Numbered from the stretch's first letter, positions 12,085 through 24,891 are shown. The stretch: DNA of 64,000 bases from Paralvinella palmiformis (GCA_025642065.1 JAODUP010000142.1:783001-847000); one strand, 5' to 3'. Notes: a model not told the origin generated them from the sequence alone. Numbers and translations are program-made.

Positions 12085-12484
12085 TAGATTTGTCGTATGA
12101 AATCAAATTTATTTGGTTTGGTTTGGTTTTGTTGTTCGGGGAGAATCCCCAGGCTGTCGCTTAATCAGCACAACCTCTATGTTGGAGTGGTTGAGAAACC
12201 TCCTCCCCCACCACTCACAGGGGAGCAGTACGGAAAGACGGAGCCGAAATACCATGAGGGTGGTCACTGCCAGAGTGTTTTACGTCTTCAGGGGGTTTTT
12301 AACGACCCCCTTTATTTTAAATAATTCAGTGGAGACGGCATCGCCATTTAACGTGGTCAGCCACCCACGATGTAGTGAGCTGAGAAATTAATCTTTGGAA
12401 AAGTTTCGACCTCTTACGGGGTTCGAACCTGCGACCGTTGGCACCAAGTGCCGAGTGCTTTAACCGCTAGGCCACCGGAGCTCT
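12085..12484 (-). mobile_element. tRNA-derived SINE (family C) with LINE-like 3' tail
   Basis: Read on the - strand from 12484, the head is GCTCCGGTGGCCTAGCGGTT (A box TGGCCTAGCGG) followed by a B box GGTTCGAACCCC, i.e. an RNA polymerase III internal promoter in a degenerate tRNA. The body runs to a tail with gcgacagcctggggattctc and a (CCAAA)n end. That tail block is shared with the LINE 3' ends at about 395-430 and 33970-34000, suggesting the SINE borrows that LINE's machinery. Not a functional tRNA gene. Confidence 0.8.
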
Positions 12485-12489
12485 AAATA

Positions 12490-13900
12490 TAGAGAGGCGT
12501 TACTCTTGCCGCGCCATGTTGAATTTTGAACCAGTGGCGCCTCCAGCGACCGGAGGTATTGCTCAGATAAACATAAGCTTGGTTGAAATGAATTGCCAAT
12601 ACTAGTACTATATGTTACATGATCACATACTATTGTATTAATTAACACTTTAATTGTACACACTATCGAAGGAAACGAAGCTCTGAAACTGTAAATAAAG
12701 AATTGATTTCACAGCCCAGTCATTTAATTCATAGCCTACAATTTGCGATCACTTGACAGCTGACCAGAAAATAATTAAACGTGGTTTAGGTTATTTCACA
12801 GCTTTGTGTGTGAAAGTTTTTTTAATGAAAACAATTAGGTATATATGAGGTAAATGCATACAAACATACTTTCATCATGCCAGTTTATCATAGTCCATAA
12901 TTTTTATTTATTTGGATATATACATATAATGAATATATACAGCTATTATAACCCAACCATAACACAATTCAGTACGAACTTCCCACCATATGGCATATAT
13001 TCATCATGTCCGTTTATCATATATTAACATGTTTTTTAAATTTATTTAAAGTCTACACCTCAATCATATAGACCATGCAATATAGGCCTGCCCAGCTGAG
13101 AACAAAGAATATACATGGAATATTAACAATGTTTATGTTTGCATTAACATGTTAGAGATAGATAACTCAAAATCATCTATCACATCCAACACCAGTAAAT
13201 CTGTATCCAAGAGATTGACCTGTTTACATTGTATCTCATCATCTAGGACTGAAACACAACAATACCTTGTAAAATAATGACTTTAACAATTAAGTGCATA
13301 CACAATGCATAAACACATGTTTTCCTTTTTTTCAAGTTGGTTAAAGAATTTGATTTGATATCCATTTAAGTTATGAAGAGAAGTATACCAATTAAAGCAC
13401 ATGAGCTGAACATTCAAGTACTAATTCAGCTGCTGGTAATCCTTTTTTGTATTAAGATATGAAATGGGCTTGATGCCTTGTTTCTTATTTAATTAATTTT
13501 ATAATACCAATTTTCACCATTAATATTTATAAATATTAATTACCGTGTCACAGAGGGCCCTAGCTGTCTCCTGTATAGATCTCCTATCTGTTAATACCTT
13601 CCTCTTTAATTTCAGTGGATGCATGCGGTGGATTCGGTACATCAAAAATAGTCGGAATAGCATTCTAGATAAGTTTATCTCTTGTCTGGTTCATGAATTC
13701 CGTTTCAGTGAAGTGCATATCATACACTCTACAATTAGTATTCAAGTAATTTAAATCTTTCCTCATCATATATCTGCCCAACAACAATTAATAACCCATC
13801 TTTTAATTCTGTCAAGAGAAAAAAACCAAACAAAATGAATGTTTCTACCACTAGTTGAGGTATTTAATAATTACTTTCATAACATTTAAATTATAAATAG
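12490..13900. other. Non-coding stretch
   Basis: AT-rich, with no supported coding or repeat assignment. A 69-codon + frame at 13545 has no family features. Confidence 0.35.
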
Positions 13901-13904
13901 AAGT

Positions 13905-13906
<2 letters not shown>

Positions 13907-13998
<92 letters not shown>
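13907..13998. repeat. (TA)n microsatellite
   Basis: About 46 uninterrupted TA units, self-complementary and able to form cruciforms. Confidence 0.95.
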
Positions 13999-13999
<1 letters not shown>

Positions 14000-14003
<4 letters not shown>

Positions 14004-14725
14004 ACCAATTGCTTATGTTTAAAAATAAATTTGGATGCAGGTGATCATGTAAATACTCAGCTATTTATAATTACTGTAATTAGGAAAAAAATTCTGATTA
14101 TTATTATAGTAATTTTAGAAGTCCAATTATATTATTAACAATAACAAAGTAAAATATACCTCCCGCCCATAACATGTTCAGTACATGGCTTCAGTACTTG
14201 TAACTGTAAGCTTATGTACATCTTACATACCCATTTTGTGATTAATAGGTTGATATTGCTCAATCAAATTTAATAAGATTTTGTCTGAAACAAATATAGA
14301 TCTAGGTAGATCTTGCTTGGGCCTACTGCTTGGGTCATGTCAAGTAGGGGCGTATCTACTTAAAATTGTTATGCTTATTTTTTTAAATATCCTTTATCTA
14401 AAAAAAAGCCAGATCATATCAAATTTTTACACTAGCTTTCATTTACTTTCGGGAATGTATTTATTTGTGCATACTTTTCCTGTTACTGCAGCCGAAAGCG
14501 GCGCAGAATGAACCAGTGCCATTAGGCGCCATGTTAACGAAGGGAGCTGTCCGTGACAATCTACCTCCGGCCGCTAGGTAATAGGTAATAGGAATCTAGG
14601 AAGGTGAAACTGTGTTCCTGTGGTAACATGGCATGTATATATATATCCACTATGTGTAAAAATGTATTAATTCCTTTTCTCAAATCTCGAGTTCCCAAGA
14701 GTCAAGTATTAAAAACTCGATACTA
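14000..14725. other. Non-coding stretch
   Basis: Nothing supported. A 76-codon + frame at 14281 has no recognisable motif. Confidence 0.3.
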
Positions 14726-15180
14726 GTGAGCTCGGGTGGTCTATCGGTAAAGCATGTTGCACTTTGTGACAAGGATCACAGGTTCTATCCCATCAAAAGG
14801 TCTAAGAACGTCTGTTTTTTTTCGCACACGTCGACCAAAGGCATTTGATATTTGGGTGCCAAATGACATTTGGACCTCATAGTATTGATCCCTATATTAT
14901 CTGTTTGTCCGAGAAGCTTAGTCTACTCTATATTTTTTCGCTTGAATAGTCAATGGAAAAACCTGAAATGGAAAGCCTGTGATTGGATAAGATTTCGTTT
15001 GAAATGTTTCGCGATTAAAATTAAAATTAGCGGCTTAAAGTCCGTTAACAGAAACCGCCAAATTGGCACATAAGCAGTAAACATGTAATATTCAGTGGGG
15101 ATAAGCATGTTTTAGGAGCTGTAACATTCAATTTAAGCAATATTTGGGTGAGTCAAAATCTCACATTTATTTTATATATT
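14726..15180 (+). mobile_element. tRNA-derived SINE (family D)
   Basis: The head gtgagctcgggtggtctatc (A box GGGTGGTCTATCGG) and a B-box variant GGTTCTATCCC 40 bases later form a tRNA-like pol III promoter. The body after about 14965 (gtttgaaatgtttcgcgatt...aaaccgccaaattgg...aacatgtaatattcagtggg...gggtgagtca) is repeated at 43287-43560. That second copy lacks the head and is interrupted by (TA)n. Confidence 0.7.
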
Positions 15181-15730
15181 TATTTATTTGATATATAAAT
15201 TGTACAGTGAATACAAATGTTAATACAGTAGGCTGGATAGTTGTGACCACTTAAGGTTAAGCTAAAACTTTATTAAACATCACCCAGAAGTGGGGAGGTT
15301 CGACCATTTACACTTCAATGGCTTGATCTTAGCATACGCGATACGGCAATCGGCAAAAAAAACTTTTCTACCGGTCCCTCAATGTTTAATGTCCTATTAA
15401 TGTATTGATCACGTGATTTGTGATCCAATTTGATGTGGTAAAGATTATTTATATAAGCAAAGTGCCGGGAGGGGAAGTTCGACCATAATGCGGGGCGGAT
15501 CGACCACACTTTTACACAGGGCCGTCTTACTCCAAGCACCATTGAATACAATATAAATGTATCTAACTCTAGCTATATCTGTCGATTTATCAAATCGTAT
15601 TATTGGTAATTTACATTATAAGCACAATTACAATAGATTTCAGAAACGTGATTATTTTTTATAATGCTATTGTCATAGTTACATATTTTATTTCTAATAT
15701 AATTTTAAATATCCAAGCCATCAAACACAT
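15181..15730. other. Non-coding stretch with GC patches
   Basis: Short GC-rich patches carry ggttcgaccat / gttcgaccataat (15298 and 15476) in otherwise AT-rich DNA. A - strand frame (15551-15315) is unrecognised. Confidence 0.25.
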
Positions 15731-15732
15731 AT

Positions 15733-15820
15733 TGTCATTATTATTATTATTATTATTATATTCCATATTTATATAGCCCTTTTTCATAAACTATATCATG
15801 TTCAAAAGTGCTTTACAATA
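15733..15820 (+). repeat. Short interspersed repeat ending near GCTTTACAA, second copy
   Basis: (ATT)n leads into ccatatttatatagcccttt, then aaaagtgctttacaatac; the same design as 2562-2640. Confidence 0.5.
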
Positions 15821-15824
15821 CAAG

Positions 15825-17361
15825 ACATATAAACATAAAATGTTAAAATGACATGGAATAATATATATTAAATGTAATATACTGATCATTAGTATTTTTT
15901 GACGTAATAGTATGATTAAAAAAAGACAATCAACTTAATCAACTAAATTAAATCGTTATGATATACTGATATAGGAATATATCGAACTGCTATCATGACA
16001 GCAGTCTTTGATTTTACCTTTCATACAATAAATTAGAATTGTGATTAGGAAATATGAATTCATAGCATGATATTTATGATATAGTCAGTGCAACCAGCTA
16101 ATGTTGCCTGGACATGAGTGGACACATGTGGTTGAACTAACGTATTATCTATCCGATATAGACGTTCACGATATGCATTCAAATACAACATACAATGCAC
16201 ATAAAAAACTACTTTAAATGTAACTAGATACATTCGGTATGTAGCTGTAACATATCCAGATTCATTACTAATAATGTGCCTAGATAGTGGATATATAACT
16301 ATATATGAGCGTGTTACAACCAAACCGTAACTCATCTAGATGTATTTACATTGTATTTGTCTTGTGTCTAATTCGAAGTAAAACGGAAGTAGCCCAGTTC
16401 TATATAGGTTGAACATAGCAAGGGAAGGTGTTCATGCAATAATACAATGCCATACGATATATTTGTCTGATAATGTTAAAGGTCAAACTATCATTGCTAA
16501 TTTTAAAGCCAGTTAAAACATTAATCATGCAAGTGTTATAGTCTTTATAAATCATAATAGTTGATTGCTAGCGTTAAAAGGTGATTTGTAAGTTGTTTCA
16601 TTCCAGTCAGTTCTTCTAATCTTATTTGTATATATTTCATACACATTGTTCCGTTGAATAACACATTTCACTAACGTTTTAAATAATTTTTTTAATTAAA
16701 TAAGATTTATTACAAGAATTTGAAAACACTTACTTCCATTACGTATCTTTTATTTGATGAATTGACACATGATTTTAATATTAAAAGGAAACTAAGGTAT
16801 CTATGCGAAAATGATAATCTATGCGACAAATATGAAAATATATGGAAAACCTCAAATTCAATTTAGTGTCACGTGAATGGTAGGGTCACCAGAATAAATG
16901 AATAAATAATTTCTAGGAGTTGTTTATTAAGCTTGTAAATTCAAATGCCGATTAAATATTTGTTAAAGTACTTAACAGAAGAGACATAATGTTGTATCTT
17001 CTTTTGGTCAATCTAGTGAGGTGCGTGTTAGTATAGTCGTTTTCGATAAATAAGGTTTTATCATTTTAAATTTATAATAATATTATAATTAGTGTTTTAT
17101 TTAATTTGTACTTCATCATTTTTATATTATGGTGTTCATTCCATTTCAGTTTGAAGCAATCATCGGCAGAATATGCGGCCGGAAGGCTGGTTGAAAGTCA
17201 TTAAACAGGATTGTGAGCTTCAAAGTATTTCGTCACCGTTCAAATATTAATGATATAGTGTTGACACTGAAAGGTAGTTGGCAAAATATCGTTCACTGTT
17301 ATTTGTTACATAATTCCATCAGTATTGCGGGGGTGGGGGGTGCATTATCAGACAAATTAAC

Positions 17362-17400
<39 letters not shown>

Positions 17401-18270
17401 AGTAGATATTAAAATAGATTTAATAAAGCCCCTTAATAGCAGGTCCCATTCAAAGGCGCGATACTTCGAAATCCGAAATATGAAGCATCTGTAAAGCCAA
17501 TTAGAAATGTGATACAATCGACATTGTTTGCCTTAAAAATAATTATTGAACAGGTAAATTTTAAGAATAGTTTTAAACTTATCAAGCGGCTTCATATTCC
17601 ACCAATTTGTAGGATGTCGTACGAAATGCACAATCGTCATATGACTCTAGCCGAGATTCAGAAAACTTCATCAGTATCTGACTTAATGACCTGAGTTTCC
17701 AGGAAGATTTCCCAAACGACAGAGGTTTGCATAGATATTTTGTTAGTGCTCAAAATGAACGCGATATTTTATTGTCGGCCAACACTATTTTAGATACAGC
17801 GGTATATCTCGGCTAACAGCTAAATGCTATTGGTTGTGCATCCCGAACAATAGAATATAGATGTGAACCTAATACTGTTGTAGAATTGTATTTATCCTAA
17901 TCTGAGAAGCATTGGCCATACGATTCAGGCCCTTGATCCTGACCAACAAGTACATGTAAAAGATTGTGGGATGAAAACAAGAAGAGTGAATATTTAAAAA
18001 AAATTAGAATAAGTGTTTTATAATTGGTATATTACCGCAATAGAAAAAGAGCGAACTTGGAAAGATTCAGTTGTAAAATATATTCGATTTTATTTTAGTT
18101 TTCACATACTGATTTCCGGTTTGGTCAGCGCCAGTCTTATTCGGATACTTCATTAAATCTATTCCGTATTTGTTGTTGTCGTCATTGCTATTGCTGCTAC
18201 TCTTCTTCTTATAATAGTTTTAGAAATTCCTGTAATGCAGTAAATAGGAAGAAGTAAAATTGAACAGAGA
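15825..18270. other. Upstream flank of macro-like gene 1
   Basis: AT-rich, with no supported exon. An (AAT)n run is at about 17364-17398. The last 120 bases before the start codon contain a CT/GTT-rich stretch (ttgttgttgtcgtcattgct) resembling the GTT-rich tract just upstream of the paralogue's start at 45.23 kb. This may be shared 5' untranslated sequence. No clear TATA box. Confidence 0.35.
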
Positions 18271-18279
18271 ATTCACATT

Positions 18280-19415
18280 ATGCCGAAGAAAGCAGGCAAA
18301 ACGAAATCTCTCTCCTGCCTCAAAACTGGCCTGGGGGGAATATTTCGAAGAAAATCAAAAACAATCATCGTAGAAGGTTAGTATCCAACGGTTAATTACG
18401 ATTTACCTTTAATGCAATGTCAGTAAAATGCAACGCGCAAAGAAAACAGATTTACCATCAATATTTGCAGGATTCGTATACCTTCTGACTCATCTATTGC
18501 AGGTACCGATGACAATTCCCAAATAGAAATCCATAAGGTAGGAAGCGAACGGTTTGATCCCGAAGGTAAGCGGCTTGGATCGCTTTAGAAAAGATGTTCT
18601 CGGCCGGAAATATGCATTTAACATGGAATAGAGACTTTCTTTCTGAAATTTCAAAAATAAAGAAGAACAGTTATAAATTAATAGGAACCTAGCTACTTTT
18701 ATTAATTTCTTGCAGCTAAAGATAAGATTCACGTTTGTTCAACATTAAATTCTGAAGGAGAAGTGGTCCAAGAGCTTAATACCGAAGGTGAGGGTGTTGT
18801 GTTCCTTTATCATGGTTCTTCAGCGCCTGGAAGGTTTTATCGTTTATTAGAATTGAACCGAAAAAGTTAAATTTAATATTCTGATTTTCTCTACACAGAA
18901 CAAAACTGATCACTTGAACCGTACACACATTTTCTCATCCTTTAGAACGCATGGGTGTGTCAAATCCAACGATTTCAGTTATTTGACGTCTTTCTATCCG
19001 TTTACCGAAATAGAAAACTTACGTCGCATTTATTTATTCGAGTTGGGGAGATTAACAAAACTCTATTCTTCACTGATCTGTATGAACGATAAACATTTAA
19101 TTCAGCTGAGGAAAATAGTTTGTCATTTGTTGAAGCCTTACTATCAGCTTGATAACATAATCCACACACAATGTAACATTAAATAGATGGCTATCCTTTT
19201 GCTGTAGCCTGAAACGTGCAGACATAATATTGCCCCGGAATGCAAATAATATCCAATGAAGATACCAATATGATGATATAGGACTCATATGATATATCTC
19301 GACATAATGTCTGAATTGTATTTTGTTTTATAAAGAACTTCATTCCGAAAGTTATCATATTGAATAAACAGTATTATACTGATTAGTCTCCAATAAATCA
19401 ATCGAGATTAAGATG

Positions 19416-19468
<53 letters not shown>

Positions 19469-20008
19469 GCAAACACACACACACACGAGTTTATTGTGTA
19501 TTTATTTTTAAAGATCAATCAATTGGACTTCTGAATGTAAACGACATACCTACATGGAGAGAACATGTATTACAAAATAGATCGGACCTAAAAGAAGAAG
19601 GTAGATTCCAGTTATGTTTAATAAGCAAATTTTGTAGAAATATGTGCATATTTCGGCTGACTAATAATAATAATAACAGCAACAACGTAAAAACTCAGGT
19701 TAAATCCCTTGTGCAATGCAAGAGAAAAGCTCATTTTCGACGTTCATAGCATGTAATATTATTATATCACCTACGTGGATAGCTATTGTAATACGTTTGC
19801 CTCCCAGATACGGAGGCAGCAGTATGTTCAAATTCTGTAGATAATACACTGGCTGATAAAATATCACTTTGGAAAGGTGACATTGAAACTCTACAAATTG
19901 ACGTCATTGAACATAATTCAGACAAAATTGGTGAGTCTCGTGATATTTGTTTGATCTCTGAGCTGTCGTTTATATCATATTTCTATCACTACACTCTGTT
20001 ATCCTCAA

Positions 20009-20077
<69 letters not shown>

Positions 20078-21137
20078 TATATTTATATTCCCCAATAAAT
20101 ATTATCAGATGATCAGTTCGGCGCTAAATGTAAGTATATGTCTGGTATATAAATACGTTTATTTAGTCACCTAATTACTCAAAATGGTGATAATTTGCAT
20201 TACAGTAATCACATTTGCCTTTTCGTTTGTAGATATATTAAGCGTACAGAAGCCATTCGCATATTATACTCTTGAAGATGTCGGTAAATTTTGTCAGATG
20301 AGACTAAAGATTCTGCTTGACCTGGAACTAAAAACAATTGTGCGTTTATGATTTTTCTTTTATGAACTGCTGAAGGATATTTATTCAATAAAAATTATTT
20401 GTTTTAAATACAATATTCATTGCTAATACATTTTAATAAATAGTTAGATATCTGGTTCCATGATTAAACTATCGGTCAGTATCGTTTAGGCATTATTATG
20501 ACTTTCAAATGGTTTACATTTTAGGCTTTCCGATGTGATAAAAGTTCAATTTATGGTATGTATTCTGCCATTTGAATATAATAATATGAATCTTGCTGCT
20601 TTACGACCATTTTCGTGCACACGATAGGCTAAATAGACCGAGGGTAATGAAGCGAAGTAAAAGATGAAACACATTTTTAACATAGACCGGTTGAGGTTTG
20701 AACTCAAGTGCTATAGGTTTGTGGTCAACCGCTCTATCAGTTAGACCATGGAAGCGCCGTTATATCTTCTGGATATAGGGTGCGCCTTATGTCCATATTT
20801 ACATTGTGCATCTCAAAAAATGGGAAACAAATAATTAACGTCCTTGAAGCGTGTGTAAAATAAGAGTAAAAGTGTAAACAAGCTAACGAATTTATAATAT
20901 AACTATCTTTATAATCAAAGTGAAAAAATGAAATTCATATTTCAAGATCATGATATATGTTTTAGTATCACTCTACCTGAGTTCATGCCTTTCCTTTACA
21001 TCGTTAATAAACCCATCTAGATGTTTTAATAATCCCACAATATCAGTCTTATCTTAGATATATTTGACTCTCTTAGTACAAGAATTTGTTTATGATGGTA
21101 AACTATTAATTGTTTTAATTATTAAAATTTCCGCAGT

Positions 21138-21218
<81 letters not shown>

Positions 21219-21706
21219 AATACAGATTAGTGAATTCAAGTATTAACAATAAACGGGAAAATTTAATACATATTTGGTTAGGGTAAATACAACCAAAAAT
21301 TTAAATATGTGACGATGATAAGTTACACGGAGTGAATCAGTTGCAGACAAATTCTAGCTAATATACGAAACACTATTAAAGATATTAAAGAACCCAGTGA
21401 CACAGTGTAAAGCAGTTTACATTGATACTTATATGTAGGTACAATTTACTACAATTTTATAACAATCTCCGAAAGATCAAATCTGCCAAAACTCCAAAAT
21501 GGTGGTATTATTAACAGAAGACTGAGAATTAAGTAACCTGTATGTCATGGAATGTTTCACAAACTATATAAGTCAATGACAATATTCGAACCTGGTAGAG
21601 TAAACCGTTTAAGAATAATAGTTCACAACCATAACATCTGAGCTATCTGCTCACTACTCCATTTTGGAGGGAAAACTGGAAATTTTAAATATAAAGAATG
21701 TGGCGT

Positions 21707-21746
<40 letters not shown>

Positions 21747-22146
21747 GGGTTGAAAATTAATGATCACCTGGTCGCTACTGGCGACCTTGTATTATTATTG
21801 GAAAGGTCACCTTGTGTGCGACTATGAAAACCGTTAAATTCCGTTAAAAACCTGAATAAATATTTCAGCTATCATGTTATTGACATGATATTTTATGTCA
21901 AATAGGTGCTTAAAATGGCTCAAAATATCAATCTCAGCATCCCAATTTTGCTTGCGCCTCGGGGAGGTTACACTGCCCCCCCCTCCCAACCCACAGCTGC
22001 ATGAACTTCATTCGCACGTGCTTTTTTGTTGTCAGGCTAATATCGTTTTGGTCAGGCTACCATTGTTTTTGTCTTACTTGCCTGACTGGCTCATATCAAT
22101 CTTAACTTAACTTTCAACCCTGATATATATATATATATATATATAT

Positions 22147-22221
<75 letters not shown>

Positions 22222-22718
22222 CATGTGTGGTTGTGTGTGTGTGTGTGTGTGTATTTTAAATATCAGTTCCGTACTAAAAGACTGTCCGATCTGATGCACT
22301 TTCCAAACAATCTTTATCATTCCGATGATGATAATGTATCATATAGAGCAACAAACTAACAAATGAAGAGCTTCGTCCAACTTTGTTAGAATCCATTTAT
22401 TTATTAATTGATTTATTTTATTCCAGGTTTAACTAAAGAGAATACAGAAGCATTCATTGATGCCGTGAAAAACTTCCTGGAAGTGAACGAAGATTCAGTA
22501 AGTTTTAAATATCATCCTGAATCTATGTAATCTACTATATACAAGTGTATCTTATTAACTCTAATATATAAACACAACCGTTATGGCAATGGATATTGGA
22601 TGTATTAACATTAAAACAACTTACTTCCTAGGTTGAGCGTATAGTATTCTGCGTGGACACAGAAGAACAGTTGGAGATGTACGAGCTCTATATGACGAAA
22701 TACTTCCCAGTTATCTAA
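18280..22718 (+). CDS. Degenerate MACROD-type macro-domain protein, gene 1 (10 exons, 252 aa)
   Basis: Coding exons are 18280-18376, 18503-18565, 18716-18787, 19514-19600, 19808-19930, 20109-20129, 20233-20339, 20525-20555, 22427-22497 and 22632-22718. All introns are GT-AG and phases agree, giving 252 residues. The N-terminus is basic (MPKKAGKTKSLS...FRRKSK). NDIPTW (about 87-92) matches the helix before MACROD macro domains. KISLWKGDI (124-132) is the first core strand. IAFRCDKSSIYG (190-201) stands for IAFPCISTGIYG, and VERIVFCV...YMTKYFPVI is the C-terminus. The glycine-rich ADP-ribose loop (GGGGVDxxIHRxAG) and the NAAN Asn are missing, replaced by a 7-codon microexon. Catalysis is therefore unlikely, and a binding or scaffold role is inferred. 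Intact frame argues for function. Paralogue at 45.3-51.8 kb. Confidence 0.85.
19417..19466. repeat. (TA)n microsatellite, intron 3 of gene 1
   Basis: About 24 TA units, followed by a short CA run, 47 bases upstream of exon 4. Confidence 0.9.
20011..20075. repeat. (TA)n microsatellite, intron 5 of gene 1
   Basis: About 32 TA units ending 33 bases upstream of the 21-bp microexon. The paralogue has a (TA)n at the same place (50036-50090), so the repeat probably predates the duplication. Confidence 0.9.
20598..20762 (-). mobile_element. tRNA-derived SINE (family A), copy 1, in intron 8 of gene 1
   Basis: On the - strand the head reads ggcgcttccatggtctaact (A box TGGTCTAACTG) with a B-box-like GAGTTCAAACC. 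The body is shared with copies at 36174, 62173 and 62376 (gtgcac..gataggctaaat..accgag...aatgaagcgaagt). This is the most diverged of the copies that keep the head. Confidence 0.75.
21137..21216. repeat. (TA)n(TG)n microsatellite in intron 8 of gene 1
   Basis: A TA run passes directly into a TG run of about 27 units. Confidence 0.9.
21711..21744. repeat. (TA)n microsatellite in intron 8 of gene 1
   Basis: About 16 TA units. Confidence 0.9.
22121..22252. repeat. (TA)n(TG)n microsatellite in intron 8 of gene 1
   Basis: A TA run passes into a TG run of about 35 units, an interruption (acatgtgtggt), then TG again. Frames across it are artefacts. Confidence 0.9.
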
Positions 22719-22856
22719 TTCAAATAGTAAATATTATAACATAAACCCTGATGGATTCCATCAGTCTTCATCTTCATCACCAAAAACTAAAAGAAAGAAG
22801 AAATCTTCATTTATAATTAATTACAATCCCCACTGAGTGAGTTCACCTGTAAACTT

Positions 22857-22862
22857 AAATAA
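22857..22862 (+). other. Polyadenylation signal of gene 1
   Basis: AATAAA about 140 bases after the TAA at 22718, followed by a T/G-rich stretch. The paralogue has AATAAA in the equivalent place at about 51979, in recognisably related 3' sequence. Confidence 0.65.
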
Positions 22863-22869
22863 ATGTTTA

Positions 22870-24847
22870 ATCATCTTGTGCATTTCCGTCAATAGTTCTG
22901 AAGTAAAGATCCCTAACACATGCATACATTAGTTAGCTAACGTTATGGGAAATTGGAAAGTTTATTTGTTTATGTCTCAGCAGAAGCCTCACTCTGGTTC
23001 ATATAGGCCAATGATATTTAAGAGAAAAAGTGACGTATACTGGGTTTTAATAGCAGTATTGGGGAGTGCCGTGACCTCAAACGGGTAAACATCAGGATAG
23101 CATAGGCGATAGTCTAATTACTGCCAGTCGAAGCTGTTACTGCAGTCAAATTACTCCATCTATGGGTTTGTTGCTGGCAATAGGATATTCGAATTAATAA
23201 CGTTGTACGTAAATTATTTCTACGACAGGAGACAATTTCTTTTGCAGTGCCGTATCTTCAAAATATTATTATCTCTCCCTCCAAATATAAAAGAATTAAT
23301 ATACCAATATTATTCCATTGAATCAAGTATGTTCACTACTAAAACGTATCATCGGTAACTCACTCGTACAAGAACTTGTTCCCGGGCGAAATTATCCAGA
23401 TGTGACCAGGCTAAACAAAACACTCACTCACGCTCTCATTCACCCAATTACTGCATCGCCTTGAGCATTGCTTCGGTATTTCTGGCAAACCACTCTCCTG
23501 TGTGACGTCCTAGCTCACAGATACCAGACTGTGTGTGTCGATGTTGAACCATCCGAACTTGTCCTGAAATAATGTAGCGAACCCCATGGAGCTGTACTAG
23601 GCCTGAAAAACACGTTATATACAGCAAACCACTTGGTGATGTCATAACGGCACATGGATTACGCCAGAACTTTTACGCTGACAACACACAACTTAAATAT
23701 TTTTATTATTAAATTTAATTCTGCACGTAAAGCACCTATGAACAGGACATACAATACTATGGCAAGATTCATTAATAATAATAATAATAATAATAATGTT
23801 CACTATAGCGAAAGACGATACAAATATCTTTTGGAAGATTATGTAAGTTCGTATATATTTATATGTATTATTTTTCTGCAACATTATAACAAATACTTAC
23901 TAAGGAGGCTAATTAGCAGGCATATAGTATACAAGCTTTAAAGTCCGAGCTCTCTACGGACTTTAAAGCTTGTTCCTGCCGAGGCTACTTGGTCCTTCTG
24001 CCCATGTAACTAAGGGTTTAGAAAATTTAAAAAAAAACGAATTTTGACGAGTAAACATCATAGTCCCAACCATAGTCCCAACCGATGTCATATTAACCGC
24101 CGCTTAAAACTGTTTTGTCTTTCTTTTGTGAACAGACAAACTCTAGATACATGTTTACATTGGTGACATGTGCTCTAAGAGAAATAATTTATTTTACTGT
24201 TTAAACGCTATTTGTTTAATTAAAAAACAGTGTTAGATTATTCTTCGTAATATTCCACTTTCAAACATATGTAGAATATTGTTCTTTAGTAATATTATAA
24301 CGAGATAGTACCTAACACAGCGAAAATTATATAATAGTTTTCATCATTCGCCCACATTGAATCAAACCTAAATCTATTAAAAGTGACGGGGTGATGATTT
24401 TAAACAATGTTTCTGTTTAATGTCATTTTATTTGATATCCAAGACATTCTTTGTTTTATGAGGTAAAACTCGATGAGTAGAAAACTACTAGTAATATAGA
24501 GACATTCTTTAATGATGTGGACCTATATGCAATTTGAAAACACAATGTCAACAGCTATGTTCTTGTGGTTCAAAAATAAATCCCACACATATTAACGCTT
24601 TGACAAAGAAGGTGCTAACCTCAGCTTCTTTTTGGATTAAAAAACAGTCCTACCTATATAAATCATACGGACAAAAGTTGTTGTTGTTGTTAGTGAAGGT
24701 GTTGTTGGTGTAGTTGAATGGAAGCTCCATATCTAGATAGTTTGCTGTATAAATAAGAAGCCGAAGGAAAAAGTTGAAATGCTGGGATGTGGAATTTGTC
24801 ATCCTACTCTGTCATCCAGTGACGTGACAAACTTTTACATTAATTAG

Positions 24848-24891
<44 letters not shown>

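Noticed and set aside
12410..12484. Possible tRNA gene
   Set aside because: A and B boxes are present but the cloverleaf is degenerate and the sequence continues as a SINE. The same reasoning applies to tRNA-like heads at 14726, 51030, 62330 and 62530.
18890..19186. 90-codon + frame in intron 3 of gene 1
   Set aside because: An acceptor-like cacag precedes it, but in phase it meets a stop at once, and skipping it keeps the gene's frame and matches the paralogue.
23448..23645. 65-codon - strand frame in GC-richer DNA
   Set aside because: No motif and no repeat partner in the window.
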